Below, piece by piece: positions 52,470-61,034 of a DNA stretch of 64,000 bases. The notes below the pieces were generated by a model. That model saw only the letters and a program-made list of their open reading frames with translations, searched no databases and was not told the DNA's origin. Each line of letters begins with the position of its first letter. Position 1 is the first letter of the stretch. Origin of the DNA: Adlercreutzia mucosicola DSM 19490 (GTDB lineage Bacteria; Actinomycetota; Coriobacteriia; Coriobacteriales; Eggerthellaceae); contig NZ_AUGK01000013.1 in the NCBI RefSeq assembly GCF_000422625.1, forward strand, positions 1 to 64,000, in the 5' to 3' direction. The position numbers and the translations under genes are program-made.

Positions 52470-53461
52470 GAGCGTTCCCCGATCCACTCCAAGACGAAGT
52501 CGTACACTTCCTCCTTGCCGATCTCATTCAAGATCTCATGGCGCATACCCGGGAAAAGTCTCAGCGTCACGTCCCTGCCGCCGGCGGCCTCCATGGCCTC
52601 GGCGGCCCGGGCCACGCCGCGGCCGCAATTTCCCACCGGGTCAGCATCGCCGGCCACGAAGAGCAGGGGCACCTCGTGAGGCGTGGCCCGGTAGGCCGCG
52701 GGGCTGTTGGCGCGAGCGGCCAGCTCGGTCAAGGTGGCGTAGGCACCGGCCGAGAACATGAAGCCCGCGCGCTCGTCGGCGATGAAGGCGTCCACGACCG
52801 CCGGGTCGCGGGAGAGCCAGTCGAAGGGCGTGCGCGCGTCCTTCACCTGATGGCTGTAGGCGCCGTCGGCCAGGCCGTGCAGAAGCTTGCTTTTATAGTC
52901 GGCCCCGCGCACCTTGACGATGGCGCGGGCGAGCACGTTGCCCGTCGCGGCCACGACCTCGGGCTGGTTGGCCGTGCCGCAGAGGACGGCTCCGGCAAGC
53001 CCCTTCCCGAAGCGCGGCAGGTAGTTGCGCAGTACGAGGGAGCCCATGGAGTGCCCGAACATGAAGTAGGGCACCTCGGCCGCCACCTGCTGGCTCACGA
53101 GCAGGCGCAGCGACTGCACATCGGCCACGAGCGCGTCGCCGCCGTGCACCGGGTGCATGCGCCCGCGGTGGGCCGCCGTGGGAGCCGTGTCGCCATGGCC
53201 CACATGGTCGTGGCCGCACACCAGGTAGCCGGCGCCGGCGAGGAAGCGGGCAAAGTCGTCGTAACGGTCGATATGCTCGGCCATGCCGTGGATGAGCTGC
53301 ACCACGCCCCGCGGACGGAAGGCCCCGGGAGCCCCGGTGCGGCCCGCAGCGCGATCCTCCTCCATCGAGGCGGGAATCCACAGCACAGCCCGCACCTCAC
53401 TGACCCCATCGGCCGAGGGGAAGGTGAAATCAGTACGGCCGGCAACGGCACAAACGGTCAT
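52466..53461 (-). CDS. Monoacylglycerol lipase-like alpha/beta hydrolase
   Basis: The protein has 331 residues. GVVQLIHGMAEHIDRYDDFA (HGM-x-EH oxyanion region), CGHDHVGHGDTAPTAAHRGR, YFMFGHSMGSLVLRNYLPRF with the nucleophile Ser in GHSMGS, then AGDADPVGN (Asp) and FPGMRHEILNE (His) are the lysophospholipase/monoglyceride lipase pattern. No signal peptide, so cytoplasmic. ATG 53461 is preferred to 53470 by the AAAGGA spacing (8 bases); it overlaps the TsaC-like stop. With glpK it suggests use of glycerol from monoacylglycerols. Confidence 0.85.
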   Translation of the reverse strand: MTVCAVAGRTDFTFPSADGVSEVRAVLWIPASMEEDRAAGRTGAPGAFRPRGVVQLIHGMAEHIDRYDDFARFLAGAGYLVCGHDHVGHGDTAPTAAHRGRMHPVHGGDALVADVQSLRLLVSQQVAAEVPYFMFGHSMGSLVLRNYLPRFGKGLAGAVLCGTANQPEVVAATGNVLARAIVKVRGADYKSKLLHGLADGAYSHQVKDARTPFDWLSRDPAVVDAFIADERAGFMFSAGAYATLTELAARANSPAAYRATPHEVPLLFVAGDADPVGNCGRGVARAAEAMEAAGGRDVTLRLFPGMRHEILNEIGKEEVYDFVLEWIGERS

Positions 53462-54111
53462 GAGCGGCATCCTTTCAAATCGTCGAGTCCCAAAGCGCCC
53501 TGGCGCAGGATAACGGGCTTCTCCCCCGTGCAATCGACCACGGTGGAGGCCACACTGGACGGTGCCGAGGCGTGGGCAGCGAAAGCAGAACCGGGCGCAG
53601 CGACGGTCGCGGCGCCGGCGGCTTCACCTCGGTAGAGGCCCGCGGTACGGTCGACCAAAGCCGTATCCAAATGCTCGAGCGCGCCCGTGTCGGGACAGCC
53701 CGAGCGGTTGGCCGAGGTCACGGCCAGAGGCGCTCCCACGGCGCGCAGCAGATCGAGGGCGGCATCGCAGGCGGGCATGCGCAGGCCGATCGTGCCCGCC
53801 GCCGAGCGGAAGCCCGGAGGCACCGCGTCGGAGGCCGGCACCACCAAAGTGAGCCCTCCAGGCCAGAAGCGCTCGGCGAGACCGCGGGCCCAGGCGGGCA
53901 CGGCGCGACCGTAGCGGTCCAGCTCATCGGTGCTGGCCACGAGCCAGGCCACGGGCTTGCCGGCCGGGCGCCCCTTCAGGCGGAACAGCGCCGTCGGATC
54001 GTCCACGGCGCCCACGGCCACGCCCACCCCGTAGACGGTATCGGTGGGAAGCACCACGGCCTCGCCGCGAGCCAGGGCCGCGGCGGCCTGCTCTCGATCG
54101 AGCATCCTCAT
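53458..54111 (-). CDS. tsaC: Threonylcarbamoyl-AMP synthase family (TsaC/Sua5/YrdC)
   Basis: The protein has 217 residues. LARGEAVVLPTDTVYGVGVA, LFRLKGRPAGKPVAWLVAST (KxR-x(2)-KP motif), FWPGGLTLVVPASDAVPP and LAVTSANRSGCPDTGALEHL are the YrdC domain signatures. It makes threonylcarbamoyl-AMP for the tRNA t6A modification. Its length is that of TsaC, not the longer Sua5 form, though a C-terminal tail of ~25 residues is present. GGAGG lies 7 bases before the ATG at 54111, which overlaps the stop of the preceding flavoprotein. Confidence 0.88.
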   Translation of the reverse strand: MRMLDREQAAAALARGEAVVLPTDTVYGVGVAVGAVDDPTALFRLKGRPAGKPVAWLVASTDELDRYGRAVPAWARGLAERFWPGGLTLVVPASDAVPPGFRSAAGTIGLRMPACDAALDLLRAVGAPLAVTSANRSGCPDTGALEHLDTALVDRTAGLYRGEAAGAATVAAPGSAFAAHASAPSSVASTVVDCTGEKPVILRQGALGLDDLKGCRS

Positions 54112-55787
54112 CGCGCACCCTCCCGGTAGGCGATCGCCACAGCCTCGGCCACGCGCAGGCCGTCCACGGCCGCGCTCATGATACCGCCGGCATAGCCCGC
54201 CCCCTCGCCGCAGGGGTACAGCCCCGAAGCGGCATCGGCCGCCGGGTCCCCCGCGGCCCCTTCGGCGCGCTGCGCCTGGAAGCGGCCGTCGCGCACCAGG
54301 CGCACGGGGCTGGAGCTGCGGGCCTCCACGGCGGTCATCACCGCTCCGGGATGGGCGAAGCCGGCCAGCTTGCGGTCGAGCAAGGGCAGCGCCTCGGCCA
54401 GGGCATCGGTCACGAGGGGCGGCAGGCAGTCGCGCAGGTCGCACCAGGCCACGCCCCGCGGGTACGTGGGCTCAACGAGGGCGCTCGGCGATGCCGCGGT
54501 ACCGCCGAGGAAGTCCCCCACGGTCTGGGCGGGCGCAGTGTAGGGGGCACGGCCGCCCTCGCCCGCTCCTTGACCCGCGGCGAAGGCCGCCCGCTCCAAG
54601 GCGCGCTGGAACGCGACGCCCTCCAGCGGGTCGTCGCCGGGCAGGTCGTCGGGCCTTACCTCCACGAGCAGGGCCGCATTGGCGTTGGCCCCATCGCGGG
54701 CATGGCGGCTCATGCCGTTCACGCACAGGCCACCCTCCTCGCTGGCCGCGGCCACCACTTCCCCGCCGGGGCACATGCAGAAACTGTACACCCCGCGGCC
54801 ATCGGCGGTCTTCACGGCCAGCTTGTAGTCGGCCGCGCCCAAAGCCGGATGTCCCGCGGCCGAACCGTACTGGGACCGGTTCACCAGCGCCTGGGGGTGC
54901 TCGATGCGCACGCCCACGGCAAAGGGCTTGCGCTCCAGGGCGAATCCGCGATCGCGCACGAGCGCGAAGGTGTCGCGGGCCGAGTGTCCGCAAGCGAGCA
55001 CCACCGCGCCCGTGGATACATCCGTCTTCGCGCCCGTGGCCTCGTCGGTCAGCGTCGCGCCCACCACGCGGCCTTCTTCCACGCGCAGGTCGGTCAGGCG
55101 CGTGCGGAAGCGCACCTCGCCGCCGGCCGCGATGATAGCCTCTCGCAGGCGGCGCACCACCCCCACCAGCAGATCGGTGCCGATGTGGGGCTTCGCGTCC
55201 ACGAGGATGTCGGCCGGGGCGCCCGCCTCCACGAAGGCCTCCAGCACATGGCGGATGTGAGGGCTCTTGATGCCCGTGTTCAGCTTGCCATCGGAGAACG
55301 TGCCCGCCCCGCCCTCGCCGAACTGGATGTTCGTGATCGTGTCCAAAGAACCTCCCGCGGCGAAGGCCCCAACGGCAAGCACGCGCTCGTCCACCGCCGC
55401 GCCCCGCTCCACCACGAGCGGTCGCAGCCCGGCCCGCGCCAGGTACAGGGCGCAGAACAGACCGGCCGGCCCCGTGCCCACCACCAGCGGCCGCGGCTCG
55501 GCAGGACCGATCGAGGGCACCTTCAGAGGCGCGGTCGGCTCGTAGGGCCGCACCGTCACGCCCCGCGCAGGACTGGGCGCCGCATCCCCGGCCAGGGCCA
55601 CGGCAACGGTGACCACCCCGTGGACCTGCGCCTTCTTCCGCGCGTCCACCGACCGCTTCAGCAGGGCGATCTCCGTCACCATCGCAGGCCTCACACCCAG
55701 AGCCCGCGCCACTTCGCGCCGCCGCAGCGACGCGTTCTCGGGCAGCAGGGCATCCAGGGACACCGACACATTCGAAGCCTGGATCAT
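54108..55787 (-). CDS. FAD-dependent dehydrogenase, COG2509 type
   Basis: The protein has 559 residues. A ~95-residue N-terminal domain (MIQASNVSVSLDALLPENAS; LKRSVDARKKAQVHGVVTVA) precedes the Rossmann motif VVGTGPAGLFCALYLARAGL. FGEGGAGTFSDGKLNTG, VLACGHSARDTFALVRDRG, SFCMCPGGEVVAAASEEGGL and a C-terminal YPCGEGAGYAGGIMSAAVDG are typical of these uncharacterised dehydrogenases. The ATG at 55787 overlaps the stop of the next flavoprotein upstream (ATGA). Substrate unknown. Confidence 0.88.
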   Translation of the reverse strand: MIQASNVSVSLDALLPENASLRRREVARALGVRPAMVTEIALLKRSVDARKKAQVHGVVTVAVALAGDAAPSPARGVTVRPYEPTAPLKVPSIGPAEPRPLVVGTGPAGLFCALYLARAGLRPLVVERGAAVDERVLAVGAFAAGGSLDTITNIQFGEGGAGTFSDGKLNTGIKSPHIRHVLEAFVEAGAPADILVDAKPHIGTDLLVGVVRRLREAIIAAGGEVRFRTRLTDLRVEEGRVVGATLTDEATGAKTDVSTGAVVLACGHSARDTFALVRDRGFALERKPFAVGVRIEHPQALVNRSQYGSAAGHPALGAADYKLAVKTADGRGVYSFCMCPGGEVVAAASEEGGLCVNGMSRHARDGANANAALLVEVRPDDLPGDDPLEGVAFQRALERAAFAAGQGAGEGGRAPYTAPAQTVGDFLGGTAASPSALVEPTYPRGVAWCDLRDCLPPLVTDALAEALPLLDRKLAGFAHPGAVMTAVEARSSSPVRLVRDGRFQAQRAEGAAGDPAADAASGLYPCGEGAGYAGGIMSAAVDGLRVAEAVAIAYREGAR

Positions 55788-57136
55788 CGCGCCCTCTCCT
55801 TCGATTCGGGCCGCCCCGCCATCCGCGCCACGGCGGCGCGACCGGCAAGCAGCCCCGAGGCCCAGGCCCAGTGGAGGTTGTAGCCGCCGCAGGGAGCATC
55901 CACATCGAGGGCCTCCCCCACGACGAACAGCCCCGGCACGGCGACAACCGCGCAAGTGGCAACATCAACGGCGGACGCCCGAAGGCCGCCGCGGTGCACC
56001 TGGCATTGACGCGGGTCGCCCAGGCCCGTCACCGGCAGGCGCAGCCCCTTCAGCACCGCCGCCATCGCGGGCACCTCGCCGGTCGCCACAGGTGCGCCCC
56101 CGCGCAGCCCCGCCGCATCGAGCAGCACCTCGGCCACGGGGCCCAGCACCATGCCGCGCAGCATATCGTCCCAGGTAGCCGCCCGGCCGAGCACCGCATC
56201 CAAGCGACAGCATCGCTCCCGCAGGAAATCCGCCATGGCAGCGGCCTCAACGGCGGGCACGAAGTCCACGGCCAACACGTCGCCCGGTTGGGCCAGACGG
56301 CTCAGATTGAAGGCGGCGATGCCCGACACGCCGTACTTGCGGAACATCACCTCGCCCGGCTCGCGGGCCCGAAGCGCGTCGTCGCGGCGCAGCTCCAGCA
56401 CCCCGCGCACGCGGATGTTGTCCAGGCGGCGGCACCAGCGCGCCTCGGTGGCCAGCGGGCCCAAAGTGGGCTGCGGCGGTGCCACCGGAAGCTCGGCGGG
56501 CAGAAGGCCGGCGGGCAGCGCGCCGCCCACGGCCACGATCACCGCAGCGGCCCGCTCGAGGCGGCCGTCGGCCAGACGCAGGGTGAAGGGCCTCCCCGCC
56601 CCGCGCGGCGGTTCCACGGCGGCCACGGCAATGCCGCAGCGCTCCTGCGCCCCCACAGCGGCCGCGGCGGCGCGCAGAACGTCCAGCACCGAAGTGGCCT
56701 TGTTCGCCAGCGGGTACAGGCGTCCCTCGCTCTCCCGGCGCCACAGAAGCCCGTGATCGGCGAAGAACCGCAGCACGGCATTGGACGAGCCCGCGCCAGC
56801 ACCCGCAGCGCCGCTCGCGCCCGCCGCTGCCCCGGCCGCACCGTCCGCCGCGGCACCAGCCTCCGGCGCCGGCGCATCCGCCGCGCCCGCTACCTCTTCC
56901 AGCGCCTCCAGCGCCGCGGCCACGAACGCCCCGTTGCGGTAGCGCGCCGCATCCACCACGGCATTCGAGAAGTTGCAGCGCCCGTTGCCCGTGGCCAAGA
57001 TCGAGCGGCCCACGCGGTCGGAGGCCTCGTACACCACCACGCGCACGGCACAACCCCGGGCCCGAGCCGCTTCCCCGGCGGCAACGGCGGCCGCAAGCCC
57101 CGCCGCACCGCCGCCTATGATTGCAATCGTTTCCAT
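55784..57136 (-). CDS. HI0933/BaiN-type NAD(P)/FAD oxidoreductase
   Basis: The protein has 450 residues. IAIIGGGAAGLAAAVAAGEA, SILATGNGRCNFSNAVVDAA (the GNGRCNxxN motif) and the C-terminal VVGEALDVDAPCGGYNLHWA are the signature of the HI0933 family. One Clostridium member, BaiN, reduces bile-acid intermediates; most have no known substrate. A run of Ala/Gly about 30 residues long sits near positions 95-125 as an unusual insert. ATG 57136 has no ribosome site; TATACT on the reverse strand (57148-57143) places the transcription start on the ATG itself, so the mRNA may be leaderless. Confidence 0.88.
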   Translation of the reverse strand: METIAIIGGGAAGLAAAVAAGEAARARGCAVRVVVYEASDRVGRSILATGNGRCNFSNAVVDAARYRNGAFVAAALEALEEVAGAADAPAPEAGAAADGAAGAAAGASGAAGAGAGSSNAVLRFFADHGLLWRRESEGRLYPLANKATSVLDVLRAAAAAVGAQERCGIAVAAVEPPRGAGRPFTLRLADGRLERAAAVIVAVGGALPAGLLPAELPVAPPQPTLGPLATEARWCRRLDNIRVRGVLELRRDDALRAREPGEVMFRKYGVSGIAAFNLSRLAQPGDVLAVDFVPAVEAAAMADFLRERCCRLDAVLGRAATWDDMLRGMVLGPVAEVLLDAAGLRGGAPVATGEVPAMAAVLKGLRLPVTGLGDPRQCQVHRGGLRASAVDVATCAVVAVPGLFVVGEALDVDAPCGGYNLHWAWASGLLAGRAAVARMAGRPESKERAR

Positions 57137-57142
57137 GGCCCC

Positions 57143-57148
57143 AGTATA
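57143..57148 (-). promoter_or_regulatory. -10 element giving a leaderless start of the flavoprotein gene
   Basis: TATACT (57148-57143, reverse strand) ends 6 bases before the ATG at 57136, so transcription should start on it. TTGCGA lies 15 bases upstream of the hexamer. The glyS terminator T run is directly before it. Confidence 0.5.
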
Positions 57149-57178
57149 GAAGAAAAGCGGCCCTCGCAAGAGAGCCGC
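57149..57178 (-). terminator. Intrinsic terminator of glyS
   Basis: On the reverse strand GCGGCTCTC (57178-57170) and GAGGGCCGC (57165-57157) pair over 9 bp with one G-T pair, loop TTGC, followed by TTTTCTTC. It ends the glyS transcript 52 bases after the stop. Confidence 0.85.
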
Positions 57179-57229
57179 CTTCAAATGACAGACATTTCGC
57201 CAGCCGCCGCGCGGGCGGAGCCGGCGCGC

Positions 57230-59311
57230 CTACTTCTTCGCCATCTGACCGAAGTCGGCCACGTGGGCGAACACGTTGGCGAAGCGGTTCAGCAGCTTCA
57301 GGCGCGTCTCGCGCACCGCCGCGTCCTCGTCCATGACCATGGTGGTCTCGAAGAAGCGATCCACCGGCGCGCGCAGGGCGGCCAGAGCCTCGAGCGCATC
57401 GGCGAAGCGGTCCTCGCGCAGGGCGGTCGCCACGGCCTCCTCGGCCACCACGATGGCCTCGGACAGGGCGCACTCCACCTCGGAGAGATCGGCGACCTTG
57501 TAGCCGCAGCCCAGCTTCTGATCGCGCAGGTTGTTGGCGCGGGCGAAGGCGATGGCCAGATCGGCGAAGGTGTCGGGCTGCTCGGTGCGGGCGGCCTCCA
57601 GGGCGCGGGCGCGGGCGGCCAGCACCATGGGCTCCTCGATACGTGAGGCCAGCACCGCGTCGATGGTGTCGGCCTTCACGCCCCCGTCGCGCAGGACCAC
57701 CTTCTCGCGGGTGATGAAGAAGTCGATGATCTCCCGGCGCACCACGGCGTTGTCAAATTCCAACCCCGCCTCTCGATAGATGATGAGGGAGCCGTCGATG
57801 GCCTCCACCAAGTTGATGCCGATGCCCGTCTCCAAAATGGCCAGCACGCCCAGGGCGGCGCGGCGCAGGGCGAAGGGGTCCGACGAGCCGGTGGGCGAGG
57901 CGCCCACGGCGAACAGGCCGCAGATGGTGTCCAGCTTGTCGGCCAGGGCCACCACCTGCCCCACCACGTCGGCGGGGATGGCATCGCCGGAGAAGCGCGG
58001 GCGGTAGTGCTCGGCGATGGCGCGGGCCACGCGCTCAGGCTCGCCGGAGGCCGTGGCGTAGTAGCTGCCCATGATGCCCTGGACGCTCGTGAACTCGACG
58101 ACCGCGCCCGTGACCAGGTCGGCCTTGGCCAGGTAGGCGGCCCGTGCGATGTCGTGCATCTCCTCGGGGGCCAGCCCCGCCTGGGCCACCAGGCGCGCCG
58201 ACAGCTTCACCACGCGCTCGGTCTTGTCGCGCATCGTGCCCAGGGTCTCTTGGAACACCACCTCGTCCAGACGGCTCACGTAGGCCTCCAGGGGCTGCTT
58301 CAGATCTTCCTCGTAGAAGAACTTCGCGTCGTAGAGGCGGGCGGCCACCACGCGCTCGTTGCCGTCCACGATGGTGGCCTCGTGGGCCGGGTCGCCGTTG
58401 GATACGATGATGAACTTGTTCGTCAGCTTACCGCCGTCGTACAGCGGGAAGTAGCGCTGGTGCATGAGCATGGCGTCCACGATGATCTCCTCGGGCACCT
58501 TGAGGAATTCCTCGTCGAAGGTGCCCACCATCACCGTAGGGTACTCGGACAGGTTGATGACCTCGGTCAGGGTCTTGGCGGGCAGCTCGGCGGTGTATCC
58601 AGTGGCCGCCTCGGCCGCCGCCACACCCGCACGAATGCGGGCCTCGCGGGCCGCCTGGGTAGGCACCACGTACGCGCCCTCCACCACGGACACCAGGTCA
58701 TCGGCGCAGGACACCGTATGGGGGCCGGGGGCCAGGAAACGGTGGCCGCGGGTGGTGTTGCCCGCCACAAGCCCGGCGTACTGGACGGGAATCACCTCGT
58801 CGCCGAGCAGGGCCACCAGCCAGCGCACCGGGCGCGAGAACATCTCGCGGGTGGTGCCCCAGCGGCAGGACTTCGGCCAGCTGATGCCGTCGATGATGCC
58901 GCGCAGCACCTCGGGCAAAAGCGCCGCCACGCTCTGGGCGGCCACGCTGCGCACGGCGTACACGTACTCGGTGCCGTTCTCGTCGCGGCGCTCAAGGGCG
59001 TCCACGTCAAGCCCCTTGCCGCGGGCAAATCCGATGGCGGCCTTGGTGGGGTTGCCGGCCTCATCGAAGGCGATCTTGGCGGCCGGGCCGCGGAAGACCT
59101 CCTCTAAGGCCTCGGTCTCGGCGGCCACATCGGCCACCACGGCGATAAGCCGGCGCGGGCTCGTGTAGATGGCCACCTCCCCGTGGGGGATGCGCACGGC
59201 ATCCAGGGACGCCGGCACCAGCTCGGCCAACTGCTCGGTGGCGCGCTTCAGGTCAAAGGCGGGAATCTCCTCGGTGCCGATCTCGAAGGCGAGGGTGCGG
59301 ATGTCGGCCAT
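57230..59311 (-). CDS. glyS: Glycyl-tRNA synthetase beta subunit
   Basis: The protein has 693 residues, normal for GlyS. FEIGTEEIPAFDLKRATEQL, YTSPRRLIAVVADVAAETEA, FSRPVRWLVALLGDEVIPVQ, MLMHQRYFPLYDGGKLTNKF and GVVEFTSVQGIMGSYYATAS-like patterns are typical; the C-terminal DALRG/anticodon part ends LLNRFANVFAHVADFGQMAK. Bacteria with a split enzyme need both GlyS and GlyQ, which are adjacent here. Confidence 0.97.
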   Translation of the reverse strand: MADIRTLAFEIGTEEIPAFDLKRATEQLAELVPASLDAVRIPHGEVAIYTSPRRLIAVVADVAAETEALEEVFRGPAAKIAFDEAGNPTKAAIGFARGKGLDVDALERRDENGTEYVYAVRSVAAQSVAALLPEVLRGIIDGISWPKSCRWGTTREMFSRPVRWLVALLGDEVIPVQYAGLVAGNTTRGHRFLAPGPHTVSCADDLVSVVEGAYVVPTQAAREARIRAGVAAAEAATGYTAELPAKTLTEVINLSEYPTVMVGTFDEEFLKVPEEIIVDAMLMHQRYFPLYDGGKLTNKFIIVSNGDPAHEATIVDGNERVVAARLYDAKFFYEEDLKQPLEAYVSRLDEVVFQETLGTMRDKTERVVKLSARLVAQAGLAPEEMHDIARAAYLAKADLVTGAVVEFTSVQGIMGSYYATASGEPERVARAIAEHYRPRFSGDAIPADVVGQVVALADKLDTICGLFAVGASPTGSSDPFALRRAALGVLAILETGIGINLVEAIDGSLIIYREAGLEFDNAVVRREIIDFFITREKVVLRDGGVKADTIDAVLASRIEEPMVLAARARALEAARTEQPDTFADLAIAFARANNLRDQKLGCGYKVADLSEVECALSEAIVVAEEAVATALREDRFADALEALAALRAPVDRFFETTMVMDEDAAVRETRLKLLNRFANVFAHVADFGQMAKK

Positions 59312-59314
59312 GAT

Positions 59315-60289
59315 TTAAGCCTCCTTCTTCTCGGCGGCGCCAGGGGCCGCGTCGGCGTCTTCGGCTTCCACGTCGGACACCTTCATGCCCACGACGTTTT
59401 CCATATACGAGGCGCAGCAGGCCTTGGCCAGCGTGCGCACGCGCAGGATGTAGGCCATGCGCTCGGTGGCCGAGATGACGCCGCGAGCGTCCAGCAAGTT
59501 GAAGGCGTGGCAGCACTTCAGCACCGAATCGTAGGCCGGCAGGGGCAGGTTCGCCTCCAGGGTGCGCAGGCACTCGGCCTCGCGGTCGGCGAATTCCTGG
59601 AACAAAAACTCGGTGTCGGCCACCTCGAAGTTATACTTGGAGTACTCGCGCTCGTTCTCCAGGTACACGTCGCCGTAGGTGAACACCACGCCGTCGTCGC
59701 CGCGGGCCCACACGATGTCGAACATATTGTCCACGCCCTGGACGAACATGGTGAGCCGTTCCAGACCGTAGGCGATCTCCACGGGCACCGGGTCGCACTC
59801 GAAGCCGCCCACCTGCTGGAAGTAGGTGAACTGGGTCACCTCCATGCCGTCGATCCAGATCTCCCAGCCCAGACCCCAGGCGCCCAGCGTCGGGCTCTCC
59901 CAGTCGTCTTCCACGAAGCGCACGTCGTGGGCGGCGACATCGATGCCGATGGCCTTAAGGCTTCCCAGGTACAGATCCTGGATGTTCTCCGGCGAGGGCT
60001 TGATCAGCACCTGGAACTGGTAGTAGAACTGCCCGCGGTTGGGGTTCTCGCCGTAGCGGCCGTCGGTGGGGCGGCGGCAGCCCTGCACGTAGCAGGTGCG
60101 CCAGGTGTCGGGACCGAGCGAGCGCAGCGTGGTGGCCGGGGCGTTGGTGCCGGCGCCCACCTCGTTATCGTAGGGCTGCAGCACCACGCAACCGGTGGAT
60201 GCCCAGTAGCGCTGCAAGTTCATGATGACGTCTTGGAACGTGGGGGGCTGTTTCTCCCCGCAAGCCGGGGATGCGGTTTCCAGACTCAT
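59315..60289 (-). CDS. glyQ: Glycyl-tRNA synthetase alpha subunit
   Basis: The protein has 324 residues. [60 protein letters not shown] and [20 protein letters not shown] are the class II catalytic-core motifs of GlyQ. The C-terminal ~25 residues are acidic and Ala-rich and go beyond the family core. AAGGAG sits 6-8 bases before the ATG. It is cotranscribed with glyS (3-base gap). Confidence 0.97.
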   Translation of the reverse strand: MSLETASPACGEKQPPTFQDVIMNLQRYWASTGCVVLQPYDNEVGAGTNAPATTLRSLGPDTWRTCYVQGCRRPTDGRYGENPNRGQFYYQFQVLIKPSPENIQDLYLGSLKAIGIDVAAHDVRFVEDDWESPTLGAWGLGWEIWIDGMEVTQFTYFQQVGGFECDPVPVEIAYGLERLTMFVQGVDNMFDIVWARGDDGVVFTYGDVYLENEREYSKYNFEVADTEFLFQEFADREAECLRTLEANLPLPAYDSVLKCCHAFNLLDARGVISATERMAYILRVRTLAKACCASYMENVVGMKVSDVEAEDADAAPGAAEKKEA

Positions 60290-60337
60290 AGCTCTCCTTC
60301 TCCTTTTCCAGAACCAACGAATGAAGCGCGAAGGGGC

Positions 60338-60958
60338 CTACAGGGGCCCGAGATTGCTCAGCGGCCAGTAGATGAAGATGGCCCGGCCCGTGACGGAGGA
60401 CTCGCGCACGGCGCCGAAGAACCGGGAGTCCTGGGAATTGGTGCGGTTGTCGCCCATCACCCAGATGCGGCCCTCGGGCACCGTGTAGGGGTAGCTGATG
60501 TCGATGCCGGCCATGGGCGTGAGCGCGTAGGACGGCTCGCCGCGCGTGTAGGGCTCGTCCTGCAGCACGTCGTCCACGTAGACGCGGCCGTCGCGCAGAT
60601 CCACGGTCTGGCCGCCCACGGCGATGACGCGCTTGATGAGGATGCGGCCCGACGACAGCGGATCGGGGTCCTCGAAGGTGACGATGTCGCCGGGGGCCGG
60701 GCTGCTGCCGTAGTAGGTGATCTTCTCGGAGAAGACCATGTCGCCGGGCATGATGGTCTCTTCCATGGAGCCCGAGGGAATCTCGTAGGCCTGGAAGACG
60801 AAGGTGCGCAGGCCCCAGGACAGCATGACGACCACGAAGATGAGGCCGAGAACGCTCAGCAGCGTGCGCAAGAAGCCCGAAGAGTGAGAAGCATAATCGC
60901 GCTCGTGCATGTATGGACCAAACCCTTTCCCCGCCTGCGAATTACCGTGAAAGGCCAT
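60338..60958 (-). CDS. lepB: Signal peptidase I
   Basis: The protein has 206 residues from ATG 60958 (60910 is possible; GTGGAAG lies 7 bases before the chosen start). One membrane segment, LLSVLGLIFVVVMLSWGLRT, precedes IPSGSMEETIMPGDMVFSEK with the catalytic Ser, and SGRILIKRVIAVGGQTVDLR with the catalytic Lys; GRIWVMGDNRTNSQDSR is the conserved box E. It cuts signal peptides on the outer face of the membrane. It follows trmD in the classic rpsP-rimM-trmD region. Confidence 0.95.
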   Translation of the reverse strand: MAFHGNSQAGKGFGPYMHERDYASHSSGFLRTLLSVLGLIFVVVMLSWGLRTFVFQAYEIPSGSMEETIMPGDMVFSEKITYYGSSPAPGDIVTFEDPDPLSSGRILIKRVIAVGGQTVDLRDGRVYVDDVLQDEPYTRGEPSYALTPMAGIDISYPYTVPEGRIWVMGDNRTNSQDSRFFGAVRESSVTGRAIFIYWPLSNLGPL

Positions 60959-61034
60959 GATAGCGCTTCCACCAACGCCCAAGGCCCCCATTCGCAAGAC
61001 AACAGAAATTTCAGGTCAGCGGAGGGATGGCGGG

